A DNA stretch of 64,000 nucleotides, taken from assembly GCA_937920515.1 (NCBI GenBank), contig CALEUG010000001.1, positions 1 to 64,000 of the forward strand, written 5' to 3'. The DNA comes from an uncultured bacterium. GTDB lineage: Bacteria > Acidobacteriota > Aminicenantia > Aminicenantales > Saccharicenantaceae. Below the pieces are notes generated by a model, which ran no database searches, was not told the origin of the DNA, and worked only from the letters and a program-made list of their open reading frames with translations. Shown here in pieces: positions 9,374 through 18,510 of the stretch (positions are counted from its first letter, which is position 1; each line of letters starts with the position of its first letter). The position numbers and the translations under genes are program-made.

Positions 9374-9456
9374 ATCTTTATCTATAAGATAAAAATAAAA
9401 GAGTGCTCAAGCTCAGGAAAATGAGCCTGACCGTTCTCAAGGCAAGGAAGCGATAG

Positions 9457-10407
9457 ATGGCTGAAAAAATATCTCCAGAAATTTTCGAAAAGGTTAAAGG
9501 TGATTTTCTCAACCAGCTCCTGGACTATACGGCCGACGGCTGCGCCCTGCTTGACCATGATAAAAAAATAGTCTTCTGGAACAAGGCGGCAGAAGACCTG
9601 ACCGGCTTCGCCAGGGAAGAGATGCTGGGGAGGTCGTGCCAGGACGAGCCGGCGCTCTACACCGACTACGCCGGCCAGAGCCTTTGCGCAGAAAACTGCC
9701 TGTGCGAAAAAGTCCTCAGGGAGAGAAAACCCCAGGTGGTGGAGGTATTTATTCAGAACAAAGCCGGTTATAGACTCCCGGTCAGGTTAAAAGCCCTCCC
9801 GGCGCTTAATTCAGACGGCCAGGCTGTCGGCGTGGCTCAGGTCTTTACCAGCGCCTCGCCAGCCATTACCATTCCGCTGCGCGTTCCGGAGCTGGAAAAG
9901 ATGCAGCTTCTCGATATCGACACAGGAATTCCCAATCGACTCTACATGGAGATTTATCTCAAGAACAAGATCGCCGAATACCAGAAATATAACATCCCGT
10001 TCGGCCTGATTTTCGCTGACATTGACAATTACAACAAGGTGCAGGAACGGTTCGGCCGGTTCAACGGAGCCAAGCTCATCCGGATGATAGCCCGAACCCT
10101 GCAAAAAAATATCCGTTACCTGGACATGGTCGCCCGCTGGGACAACGAAGAATTCATAATCTGCCTGCTCAACATAGACGAAAACCGCCTGGACATCGTG
10201 GCCAATAAGCTGCGGCTGCTGGTGGCAGAATCTTACATTACCGTGGAAACGGGCTTGCTTAATGCCACCATTTCCATGGGAGCCAGCCTGGTCCAGAGGT
10301 TCGACACGGTGGAATCCCTGGTCAAGCGGGCCGAACAGCTCATGCTGCACAGTAAGTGGCTTGGCCGCAACCGCGTCTCCCTGACCTTTACCCAGAAAGA
10401 GACCTGA
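9457..10407 (+). CDS. PAS-GGDEF protein with degenerate diguanylate cyclase site
   Basis: This is a 316-aa cytoplasmic signalling protein. Residues about 15-135 form a PAS domain with a Cys-bearing segment (GRSCQDEP...GQSLCAENCLC) of the type found in many PAS-GGDEF proteins. The GGDEF domain covers about 150-310 (DIDTGIPNR, FADIDNYNK). The signature loop reads WDNEEF (228-233) instead of GG(D/E)EF. The guanine-binding Asn and Asp positions, judged by alignment to INDxxGHxxGD, appear as Gln196 and Ala205. It may therefore bind nucleotide or protein rather than make c-di-GMP. It follows the BY-kinase by 214 nt and probably regulates polysaccharide production. Confidence 0.85.
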   Translation: MAEKISPEIFEKVKGDFLNQLLDYTADGCALLDHDKKIVFWNKAAEDLTGFAREEMLGRSCQDEPALYTDYAGQSLCAENCLCEKVLRERKPQVVEVFIQNKAGYRLPVRLKALPALNSDGQAVGVAQVFTSASPAITIPLRVPELEKMQLLDIDTGIPNRLYMEIYLKNKIAEYQKYNIPFGLIFADIDNYNKVQERFGRFNGAKLIRMIARTLQKNIRYLDMVARWDNEEFIICLLNIDENRLDIVANKLRLLVAESYITVETGLLNATISMGASLVQRFDTVESLVKRAEQLMLHSKWLGRNRVSLTFTQKET

Positions 10408-10788
10408 AACCCTTTATCCGCATTAGATAAAGCCGGGAATAAGCCTCTTATTCGGAAGAGTGAGGGTCTTTATAATCTGAGTTGGCTTCATTATTACCTG
10501 TTTTAACTCCCATTTCTATTTTGTTTTATTTGTGACCCACGCCCGCCGCCTGAATCAAATAAAAATATCCACCTTGAACCGAGCATTGAGCGTTAAAAGA
10601 CTCTGCACATCAAAGGCTCTGCCTTTCACACTGAACTCAGCGGGACCGATCTTCTGTTTTATTTAATAAAATAAATGTTTTTATCATTCATTTTATAAGT
10701 TTTATCCCAAAATTATAAAATCCGGGCTGGATATTGCTCGAAGGAGATAGCAGAGGTTAATTTGAAATTACGGTTATAAGGGTCAGGT

Positions 10789-10813
10789 GGAACCGACGGG
10801 ACTTCTTCCCGTC
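10789..10813. repeat. Dispersed copy of the GGAACCGACGGGACT hairpin element
   Basis: GGAACCGACGGGACTTCTTCCCG differs at only two positions from two copies at 37.4-37.6 kb (GGAACCGACGGGACTGGTTCCCG). Here GACGGGA and TCCCGTC form a 7-bp stem around CTTCT. It lies between convergent genes. Confidence 0.5.
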
Positions 10814-10835
10814 CCTCCAATCACCCACCCCCCCC

Positions 10836-10871
10836 AAAATAGACGCCCCCCTTCCTTCCGGAAAAGGGGCG
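10836..10871 (-). terminator. Probable intrinsic terminator of the SH3-like gene
   Basis: On the minus strand, CGCCCCTTTTCC pairs with GGAAGGGGGGCG and is followed by TCTATTTT. It lies about 35 nt past the stop codon of the minus-strand SH3-like gene. Confidence 0.45.
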
Positions 10872-10904
10872 AGAAAGGAGGGGTTTATAGGGGGTAAAAG
10901 GGGG

Positions 10905-11765
10905 TCAATGGGAGAAAAAGCTCTTGTATTTCTGGCCGACGCACTCGGCCATAAAAGCCACGCGATTGTCCGAGCCGGTCAGCACCAGTTCTACCTCGGT
11001 CTCACCGACCACCCAGCTCGAGCGGAACTCCAACAGGCCCGAGCCCAGGGCCCGGCCCCAGAGTTCCTGCCGTTCCTTAAAGGTGGAATCGTGCCAGACG
11101 GTCTGTTCGTCAACCGGAAGCCCGAATCTCTGCACCAGGTAATTTTTGGCTTTTATAAAATCAGTGATGTAGTAATTATTGTCTGTAAATGTATCAATCA
11201 TGAAAAAGCGGGCCGCGGTCAGCTCACCCCGGATGAAAACATACTCCACCAGGCAGCGGCGGTTCATTATTTCCCGTTGATACTGAAGAATCTCAGATTC
11301 GCCAGACTTCTCCCGGGTCAGGGGCTGGCCTTCAACTTCCAGCAGCTTTTCAGGTGGCATTCCCCACAGATAGGGGAATTTCAGTTCCTGGCTGAAATCC
11401 AGCTCGCCCGGTTCGGCCACGCTTTCTCCGTTGTAGATAAGCCTGGCGTTGACCGTTGGGAATAGCTTTCTCAGCGGCGGTTCCCAGATGTAGCCGGCCA
11501 GGGTCTTCTGTTTCTCCGGGTGATAATAGTAGACAAAAATCCAGTTGTGCCGGAACCTGACGGCGCTGGCCTGGGCCAGAATGGCTCCCCGCGGTACGCT
11601 GACCACTACCGGGCTACTTTCGCTTGGCTCCAGGTGCAGCCTGGCCTCGGAAGCCACTACCTGGTACTTCCTGGGCTGGGCAATAAGGGAACCGGCCAGT
11701 AAAATTATCATTATCAGCAAGAAAATCCCTGCCGCCAGCTTGCCGATTCCGGTTTTTTCTGACAT
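10905..11765 (-). CDS. Membrane-anchored SH3-like protein of unknown function
   Basis: This 286-aa protein has one N-terminal hydrophobic segment (LAAGIFLLIMIILLAGSLIA), a signal peptide or anchor. Residues about 33-100 look like a bacterial SH3 (SH3b) domain (YQVVASEARLHLEPSESSPVVVSVPRGAIL), which often binds peptidoglycan. The C-terminal half has a pattern I have seen in otherwise uncharacterised proteins: FPYLWGMPPEKLLEVEG, then LVEYVFIRGELTAARFFM and YLVQRFGLPVDEQTVW. It is probably an exported or periplasmic protein. It is monocistronic, convergent with the PAS-GGDEF gene, and I cannot name a function. Confidence 0.7.
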   Translation of the reverse strand: MSEKTGIGKLAAGIFLLIMIILLAGSLIAQPRKYQVVASEARLHLEPSESSPVVVSVPRGAILAQASAVRFRHNWIFVYYYHPEKQKTLAGYIWEPPLRKLFPTVNARLIYNGESVAEPGELDFSQELKFPYLWGMPPEKLLEVEGQPLTREKSGESEILQYQREIMNRRCLVEYVFIRGELTAARFFMIDTFTDNNYYITDFIKAKNYLVQRFGLPVDEQTVWHDSTFKERQELWGRALGSGLLEFRSSWVVGETEVELVLTGSDNRVAFMAECVGQKYKSFFSH

Positions 11766-11917
11766 GGCCTCTTTTACCCTTGCTTACGCCTCTGTAGTGC
11801 TGCGTTCACCTCCAGCTTAACCCATCCCGGAACCAGGGCAATACCCCCTCCTGATGATTAGGGGGGTGATATTTTTTAACCCTCAGGGAGATGAAAAAAC
11901 CAGATGTAAAGAAGGAA

Positions 11918-11990
11918 AGCCAGCGAGAGGATTCGAACCTCCGACCCGCTGATTACGAATCAGCTGCTCTGCCGGCTGAGCTACGCTGGC
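11918..11990 (-). tRNA. tRNA-Thr (anticodon CGT)
   Basis: The minus strand gives GCCAGCG...CGCTGGC as acceptor stem, the D-arm segment TAGCTCAG, anticodon stem GCTGA/TCAGC around the loop TTCGTAA, and T-arm GGAGG-TTCGAAT-CCTCT. The CGT anticodon reads ACG (Thr). CCA is not encoded; a T follows as discriminator. Confidence 0.95.
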
Positions 11991-12013
11991 TTCTTCAAGG
12001 CCTCAGGCAGAAG

Positions 12014-12043
12014 ATTATAGCACAGCCCCCCGAACGGCCACAA
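12014..12043 (-). promoter_or_regulatory. Promoter of tRNA-Thr
   Basis: On the minus strand, TTGTGG and a perfect TATAAT are separated by 18 bp. The -10 box ends 23 nt before the tRNA 5' end. This is a sigma70-like promoter giving a short 5' leader. The rest of the 11,766-12,222 gap shows only a GC-rich hairpin near 11,843-11,877. Confidence 0.65.
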
Positions 12044-12222
12044 CGCTGCCCGACGGTCACTTTACCATAAAAAATCAGTCCTGCCCTTCAAAAACTCCCC
12101 CTAATTGATTACAATACTCATCTTAAAGCCAGGCCCGGCTGGTGGTAGGAACTAAGGCTTCTGCGGGCAAGGACCAACCCCCAGAAAAACCGCCGGCTGA
12201 ATTCAGGAAGGACTAAGGCCAG

Positions 12223-15200
12223 ATGTTCATAAAAAAACTGGAAGTTCAGGGTTTCAAATCTTTCCCCGACCGCACCAGGATCCTCTTCCACCCCGGCATT
12301 ACGGCCATCGTCGGCCCCAACGGCACCGGCAAGAGCAACATCGTTGACGGCATCCTCTGGGTGCTGGGCGGGTTGCGCCTCAAATCCGTCCGCGGCGACC
12401 GGACCGAGGATTTCATCTTTAACGGCAACGCCAGGCGCCCCCCGCTGAGCATGGCCGACGGCGTCATCACTCTGGGGAACGAAGAAGAACTGGTCATCTC
12501 GCACCGGGTCTTCCGCTCGGGCGAAAGCGAATACCGTCTGAACGGCAAGGCCGTACGACTGAAGGATATCCAGGATGAGCTCTGGAAACATTCAATTGGC
12601 GAGAAAGAATATTTTGTCATAGAACAGGGAGCCATAGGTTCCTTTGTCACTTCCAGGCCCCAGGAAAAGCGGATGCTGATCGAGGAAGCAGCCGGCACCG
12701 CCTATTATAAGGACAAGAAAAGGCAGGCCCAGAACAAGCTGGAATCGAGCGAGCAAAATCTCATCCGCCTGGAAGACATCATCATTGAAGTTGAGAAATC
12801 CAAGAACTCCCTTTACCGCCAGGCTCTGGCCGCCGCCCGCGTCCGCCGTCTTCGCGAAAGACTGCGTGAGCTCACCACCCACCATTTCTACCGGCGGATG
12901 AAACAGCTGGAGAATTCCCTGGAAGAAATTCAGGGCCACCTGCAGGAAGCAGAAGCCCGGGAGCAGAAAGCCCTGGAGGCCGTCCGGGAAGAGGAAAAGA
13001 AGCTGGCCAGAAAGAGAAAAGAGCTCTGGGACCTGGAAAAGCAGCTCAAGGACCGCCAGGAACGGACCTTCAACCTGAAATCGCAGCTATCACGGCTCGA
13101 AGGCGAAATAGAGCGGGAAAGCAAGCGCCTGGAATACCTGGAGACCTCCAGGCAGAAGGCCGAGGCTGACCGGGTTGAGCTCCAGAACGAAAAGAAGTCC
13201 CTGGAAGAAGAGAAAGCCGGAATCGTGGCTAAGCTGGCCGAACTGCAAAAACTGCTGGAAGTAACCACCGTCCAGGTCGAAGAAAAGAGGGCAGCCCTGG
13301 AACAAGCGGCCCGGCTGACCACCGCCGAAGAAGAGCTTCTGACCGGGTTGCGCCGCCAGCAGATTCAAAAAATCCAGGAAGCCACCGAAATCCGCAACAA
13401 CTTTTACCGCCTGGAAAAGGAGCTGGAACTTTTCCTGAAGCAGGCGGAAAAACTCGCCCGGGAAAAAGATGATTACCAGGCCCAGAAGCGCCAGGTTGAA
13501 AACCGGCTGGTCGACCTCAGAAACGAGCTCGAACAGGCCCGGCAGGAAAAAAACCGGCAGCAGGCGGATCTGGCCGGGCTTACCGGGAACTTAAACGGAC
13601 TTAATGACAGACTGGCCAGGCTGGAAGAAAATCTTTCCCGGCTCAACCGGAAAATAGAAGAAACCGGCCACCAGCTTCAGGCCCTGGAAAAGATAGCCGA
13701 GGTGGAGCGCAACCCTGCCGACCGCGCCCTCGTCCCGGGAGCCCTGGGCTGGTTTTCCGAACTGGTGGAAATTCCAGAAGAGGCGACAGGCCTGTTCGAC
13801 CTTTTCTGGAAAGAAGAAGCCAGGGCCCAGGCATTTCTCCTGGAACAATTCAAGGAGAATATACCGGCCGGAGACCGCCGGACATTACTCCTGCTATCGG
13901 AAAAACCGGCCCACCAGGTACCGGACAGTCTCCTCCGCCAGGTCGGAGTCCTGGGCCTGTTGAAGCAGAAAATCAAAGTCAGGTCCGGACTGGAAAAATA
14001 CACTTCTTCCCTGCCGGAGGCGGTCATCGTCAAAGATGTGCTGACCGCAGTCAGGCTCTGGGAGCAATATCCCGATTTCAACTACATCACGGTCGAAGGC
14101 GACCTGCTCCAGTCCTCCGGCCTGCTCAAGACCGGTCAGAAAAAAGAAGGGTTGTTCACCCTCAGCCAGGAAAAAAGACGCCTGCTCCAGGAATTGCAGA
14201 AGCTGGAAGCTGAAAAAGAACCGCTGCTCAGGGAAATCGAAAATTTAAGCGGAGAACGGAGCACCCTGGAGAAAAACTTAGAAGAGGCCAGGAACCGCCT
14301 GCTGGAGACCGAAAAGAAAATATCCGACCTGGAGCGGGAAAACAGGTTCGTCAGCTTAGAGCTCCAGAAAATCTCCACCGCCCTGGAAATAGTGGAGCGG
14401 GAAGAGAAAATCCAGCAGCAAGAAAAAGAAGCCCTGCGGCTTAAAAAAGAAGAAGTCCTCCGCGGGCTCCAGAGCCTGGAGGCCGGGCTGGAAGAAATCA
14501 AACAGAATATAAGAGAAAAAGAAAAAGCCTTAAATCTGGCCAGGGAAAACCTGAAGGCCGAAGAAGAAAAAGCCTACCAGCTTCGCTCCGAATTCAACCT
14601 TCTCCAGGAAAAAATCAGCGGCAACCGGAGCAGCCTGCAGGCCCTGGAAAAAAGGCACCAGGCCATCACCACCAAGCTGGGAGTCCTGGAGATGGAAGTT
14701 TATACCGGCCAGGAGGAGAAAGAACGGCTGGCCCGGTTGATAGAAGAACTGAAACAGAAAGCCGCCCGGCTCGAAACCGAAGCCCGGAAAGAAGAAGAAG
14801 GGCTGATGGAGCAGGACCGGCAGGTCCCCGAACTTCAGAAAGAGCTGGAAGAGATGGAGGCCCGGTTGCGGGAGCTGAGGGCAGAGGAGGAAAAAGCACG
14901 CCAGGAAAAAACCAGGCTGGAAATCCGCCGGGCCGAGGTGGAAAGGGACCGGGTCAACCTGGAAGAGACCTGCTGGCAGGAGCTGAAGAAAAACCTGCTG
15001 GAACTCAGGCAGGAAATAGAGAGCCAATTCCAGGAAGCCGGGTCGGGTGCAGTCAGCGAGGTGCAGGCCCGGGACCTTCCCGATGAAGCCGAGGAAGTTG
15101 AGGAAGAAGCGGCCGAAGTTACTGAAGAAAAAACTGAAGAGAAATCCGCAGAAAAAGCGGAAGAAAAGCCCAGGGAAAGAAGAAGGGGCAAGCCGCCGGT

Positions 15201-16011
15201 ACCGGCCCGCGAGCTGAGCGACGAAGAACTGGAAAAGGAGCTGGAGACTGTTGGTGACACCCTGCAGCGCCTGCGCCAGGTCAACATGATGGCCGAGGAA
15301 GAGTACATAGAACAGAAAAAGAGATATGATTTTCTCATCCAGCAGCGGCAGGACCTGCGCGACTCGATCAGCTCCACCCAGGAAGCCATCAAGAAAATAG
15401 ACGAGGAAAGCAAGAACCAGTTCCTCAAGGCTCTGGAAGAAGTCAACAAGAACTTCCAGGAAATCTTCGCCCTGCTTTTTCGCGGGGGCACGGCCGAGGT
15501 CAAGCTGCTGGAACCGGAAAACCCGCTGGAAAGCGGAGTGGAAATCGTGGCCCAGCCACCCGGAAAGAGGCTGCAGAACCTGACCCTGCTTTCTGGCGGA
15601 GAGAAATCACTGACCAGCCTGGCCTTCCTGTTTGCCCTTTTCCGCTACAAGCCGTCGCCGTTCTGCATCCTGGACGAGGTCGACGCCGCCCTGGATGAGG
15701 TAAACTTAGGCCGCTTCCTCAACCTGATGAAGGCCATCAAGCACCAGACCCAGTTCATAATCATCACCCACAACTACAAGACCATGGAAGTGGCCGATTA
15801 CATCTACGGCACTACCATGGAAGAGCCCAACGTCACCAGAGTCTACTCGGTCAGGATGGAGAGAAAAGAAGCCGGGAGCCAGGAAGAGGAAGCAGGAACC
15901 GGCAATGAACCGGCAGTTCCACCCGAAGCCGGGAGTCAGGATCATGGACCAAACTCCACCACATCAGAAGACGAGATTGAGCCCATAGAAGACACTGAGA
16001 AAGGAGCCTGA
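12223..16011 (+). CDS. smc: Chromosome segregation ATPase SMC
   Basis: SMC is the condensin ATPase that loops and organises chromosomal DNA. The 1262-aa protein has the full SMC layout. The N-terminal head has Walker A GPNGTGKSNIVDGILWVLG. Two long coiled coils flank a hinge at about 495-650. The C-terminal head has the ABC signature LLSGGEKSLTSLAF and Walker B PFCILDEVDAALDE. Within the second coil, near residues 950-990, there is an unusual Glu-rich, low-complexity stretch (VEEEAAEVTEEKTEEK) followed by a basic patch (RERRRGK). The C-terminus also has an acidic tail. ScpA and ScpB, the usual partners, are not in the window. It appears to be a single-gene unit. Confidence 0.97.
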   Translation: MFIKKLEVQGFKSFPDRTRILFHPGITAIVGPNGTGKSNIVDGILWVLGGLRLKSVRGDRTEDFIFNGNARRPPLSMADGVITLGNEEELVISHRVFRSGESEYRLNGKAVRLKDIQDELWKHSIGEKEYFVIEQGAIGSFVTSRPQEKRMLIEEAAGTAYYKDKKRQAQNKLESSEQNLIRLEDIIIEVEKSKNSLYRQALAAARVRRLRERLRELTTHHFYRRMKQLENSLEEIQGHLQEAEAREQKALEAVREEEKKLARKRKELWDLEKQLKDRQERTFNLKSQLSRLEGEIERESKRLEYLETSRQKAEADRVELQNEKKSLEEEKAGIVAKLAELQKLLEVTTVQVEEKRAALEQAARLTTAEEELLTGLRRQQIQKIQEATEIRNNFYRLEKELELFLKQAEKLAREKDDYQAQKRQVENRLVDLRNELEQARQEKNRQQADLAGLTGNLNGLNDRLARLEENLSRLNRKIEETGHQLQALEKIAEVERNPADRALVPGALGWFSELVEIPEEATGLFDLFWKEEARAQAFLLEQFKENIPAGDRRTLLLLSEKPAHQVPDSLLRQVGVLGLLKQKIKVRSGLEKYTSSLPEAVIVKDVLTAVRLWEQYPDFNYITVEGDLLQSSGLLKTGQKKEGLFTLSQEKRRLLQELQKLEAEKEPLLREIENLSGERSTLEKNLEEARNRLLETEKKISDLERENRFVSLELQKISTALEIVEREEKIQQQEKEALRLKKEEVLRGLQSLEAGLEEIKQNIREKEKALNLARENLKAEEEKAYQLRSEFNLLQEKISGNRSSLQALEKRHQAITTKLGVLEMEVYTGQEEKERLARLIEELKQKAARLETEARKEEEGLMEQDRQVPELQKELEEMEARLRELRAEEEKARQEKTRLEIRRAEVERDRVNLEETCWQELKKNLLELRQEIESQFQEAGSGAVSEVQARDLPDEAEEVEEEAAEVTEEKTEEKSAEKAEEKPRERRRGKPPVPARELSDEELEKELETVGDTLQRLRQVNMMAEEEYIEQKKRYDFLIQQRQDLRDSISSTQEAIKKIDEESKNQFLKALEEVNKNFQEIFALLFRGGTAEVKLLEPENPLESGVEIVAQPPGKRLQNLTLLSGGEKSLTSLAFLFALFRYKPSPFCILDEVDAALDEVNLGRFLNLMKAIKHQTQFIIITHNYKTMEVADYIYGTTMEEPNVTRVYSVRMERKEAGSQEEEAGTGNEPAVPPEAGSQDHGPNSTTSEDEIEPIEDTEKGA

Positions 16012-17031
16012 GAACTTTTGGCCATCTTCCTAAAAGTCCCTTCGCCAATGGCCAAGGTAACCTATCCAGGTTCATAGCAACCATGTTTATTTTTCTGTTT
16101 ATTCTGGCTCCTTCGCTAACCACCCTGACCTCGCCTTAAGTTGATTTTCCTCCCTCATAAATCCCATAGTGCTGGCTCCGAGGCACTGGTGACACCCCCG
16201 GATTCTATAAATCAAATCTCTCCAACCCTGAGAGGATTAACATTTACACATTTCAGTCGTCTTATCTGGCAATCATCGGGATCGGTCATCAGGCAAAGCT
16301 TGTTCTCAAAAACCCAGACTGAAAATGTCACGGATGTCTTGACCCAATACAAACATTAGCAATGTTCCCGGCCATCCCCTGTAATCTCTTTGAGCCATAG
16401 TGAGCAAACACCTCGTTTCTTTCGTTTTTTGTTTAAAAGGGGAGAAGATTCGACGGCTCATTCCCCCGGATCAGGCCGGGGGACAGGCTCATGGTTTTAT
16501 AAGAGCGTATACACACATCTGACGGAACGGGTAAATGAGCCAGAGACGAAAACGGGTTAAATAAGAAAAGAGTTGCTTGACCCAGCGCTTTCATGCCTGC
16601 GAACTATTTTACAAACCGGGCTCACTCTCCTGGATAAATCGCAGATATACTCTGTACACCAGTTCTCAATCAGATGGCGAATGTTTTTATGGGCCGGCGA
16701 TTTATTCCAGAAGGCTAATTAAATTTTTTACTGGAGAATATATCTTTTTCTCGTGCCTGCCGCATTATCTACCTGTTCTTTTGTACCCTCTTCCGACCAT
16801 AAGATTGGCACCGGGTCTAAAAAACACCGCCGCCTTATTTCCTTTGTTATCAAACCGGTCACACCGGCCCCACGGCTCTGCCGGAAAGAATAAATCTTTT
16901 GACTGAAACCGCGGGTTTAAGATAATATCACTTACGATGTTTTCGTTAACAGGTTGCTGGCTTTCCTCCCCTCATCCAGCCCTGAATTTCTCTGTATTTT
17001 GCCAGAACTCTGCAAACTGCAAGGAGGCCTC
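16012..17031. other. 1-kb intergenic region without a supported gene
   Basis: Two + strand ORFs here (72 and 109 aa) show no recognisable domain, no clear ribosome-binding site and atypical composition, so I do not call them. A strong hairpin (CCCCCGG-ATCAGG-CCGGGGG, 16,463-16,482) is present but lacks a T-run. The last 20 bases carry AAGGAGG, the ribosome-binding site of the symporter. Confidence 0.45.
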
Positions 17032-18501
17032 ATGACCTTTTATCTCTACATCATCCTGGGTTATCTGCTGGTTCTAACCGTAATCAACTTCCTCCGGGCC
17101 AAAAAAGTCAAGAGCCAGGAGGATTTCATGGTGGCCGGCCGCAAGCTCAAGTGGTCGGTCATGGTCTTCACCCTGATCTGCACCTGGATTGGCTCTGGCA
17201 CTTTCATCTCCGGTGCGGAGTTCGCCTCCAAGGCCGGGTTTTCAGCCCTGTGGCTGGCGGCCGGAGCCTGGGTTGGTATCATCATCATCTATTTCCTGGC
17301 CGCCAAGATCCAGACCTTCGGCCAGTATACCATCGGCGACATCCTGGAAGTCAGGTACGGACCACTGGCCCGCCTGTTCGGGGCCATCGCCCTGGTGATT
17401 TCCTTCACGGCGATCGTCTCCTACCAGTTTGTGGCCGGTGGTTTCATCCTGAACGTGGCCACCGACGGGGCGATTTCTGACAGGATGGGAATTTACCTGG
17501 CCGCCACCTTTGTCATCCTGTTCACCGCCCTGGGCGGGATGGTGGCCGTGGCTTACACCGACCTGCCCAACGGAATAATCATCGTCCTGGCCTGCCTGCT
17601 GTCGGTGCCCTTTGTCTATGCCGCGGCCGGCGGCCTGAGCGGAGCCCAGGCCAGCCTGTCCCCGGGATATTTTGCCGTGGTCAACGAGCAATTTGGAGCC
17701 AACCCCACCCTCAAGGCCCTGGGCTACTTCCTATCGACCATGTTCCTGCTGCTGGGCGTCCAGAGCATGTACCAGAAATTCTACAGCGCCCGCAGCCCCA
17801 GGGACGCCAAGAAGGCGGTGGTCTTCTGGACCATAGGGACGGTCTTCGTGGAAACCGTGGTGGTCATAATCGCCGTTTTTTCCTACAGCATGTTCAAGGA
17901 TCAGATAAACCTCAGCATTCCCAAGGAAGGCGGGAAGGTGGTGCTGCTGGCCGCCCGCAACCTGGTGCCGCCGCCCATCGGCGTGCTGCTGCTGGGGGCG
18001 GCCTGCGCCGTGGTCATTTCCACCGGCATGAATTACCTCCTCTCCCCCTCCAGCAACCTCATCCGCGACATCTACCAGAGGTTCATCAATCGTTCGGCCG
18101 AAGACCGCAAGTTAGTGGCCCTGCAGAAACTGTTCATCGTGATAATCGGGGTTATTGCCTTTTTCTTTGCCCTGCGCCTGAAATCGGTGCTGGAGATGAG
18201 CTACTTCGCCTACACCATCTACGGGGTGGCCATCACCCCGGCCCTGATCGCCGCCCTGGCCTGGAAAAGGGCCACCAGGGCTGGCGGGCTGGCTTCCATC
18301 ATTTCCGGCACGGTGGTCAGCGTCGGGATGAAGGTCCTGGCCGAGGTCCTGCCGCCGGAGAAAGTCCCGGAAGGCGACCCCTGGGGCATACCCCTGATTT
18401 TCCCGGCTCTGGCCGTTTCTTTGCTGAGCCTCATCGTGGTCAGCCTGCTGACCAAAAAACCGGGCGAAGAAGAGCTGGCCACTTTCTTCCCGAAAAAATG
18501 A
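17032..18501 (+). CDS. Sodium:solute symporter (SSS family)
   Basis: This inner-membrane, sodium-coupled transporter has about 13 hydrophobic helices in 489 aa. I start it at ATG 17032, directly after the strong site AAGGAGG. The track's upstream start at 16954 adds 26 residues unlike the family. Family features include the N-terminal YIILGYLLVLTVINFLRAKKVKSQEDFMVAGRKLKW, then ICTWIGSGTFISGAEFASKAGFSALW and VAVAYTDLPNGIIIVLA. Substrate cannot be read from sequence. Only 9 nt separate it from the HDAC-fold deacetylase downstream, suggesting co-transcription and perhaps uptake of an acetylated compound that the deacetylase then hydrolyses. Confidence 0.9.
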   Translation: MTFYLYIILGYLLVLTVINFLRAKKVKSQEDFMVAGRKLKWSVMVFTLICTWIGSGTFISGAEFASKAGFSALWLAAGAWVGIIIIYFLAAKIQTFGQYTIGDILEVRYGPLARLFGAIALVISFTAIVSYQFVAGGFILNVATDGAISDRMGIYLAATFVILFTALGGMVAVAYTDLPNGIIIVLACLLSVPFVYAAAGGLSGAQASLSPGYFAVVNEQFGANPTLKALGYFLSTMFLLLGVQSMYQKFYSARSPRDAKKAVVFWTIGTVFVETVVVIIAVFSYSMFKDQINLSIPKEGGKVVLLAARNLVPPPIGVLLLGAACAVVISTGMNYLLSPSSNLIRDIYQRFINRSAEDRKLVALQKLFIVIIGVIAFFFALRLKSVLEMSYFAYTIYGVAITPALIAALAWKRATRAGGLASIISGTVVSVGMKVLAEVLPPEKVPEGDPWGIPLIFPALAVSLLSLIVVSLLTKKPGEEELATFFPKK

Positions 18502-18510
18502 TTCGAGCGG

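Larger units (their letters stand above)
10408..10904. other. Intergenic region between convergent genes; hairpins only
   Basis: No ORF is supported. The left 300 bases are AT-rich and featureless to my eye. The right part holds two hairpins, annotated separately: a copy of the GGAACCGACGGGACT element and a likely terminator for the minus-strand gene. Confidence 0.5.

Noticed and set aside
11843-11877. ACCCCC / GGGGGGT hairpin followed by ATTTTTT, a possible + strand terminator
   Set aside because: No + strand gene lies upstream, and the T-run is on the wrong side for the minus-strand tRNA-Thr.
16141-16906. Two + strand ORFs (72 and 109 aa) in the 1-kb gap before the symporter
   Set aside because: Low-complexity, unfamiliar sequence without ribosome-binding sites; no domain pattern seen.
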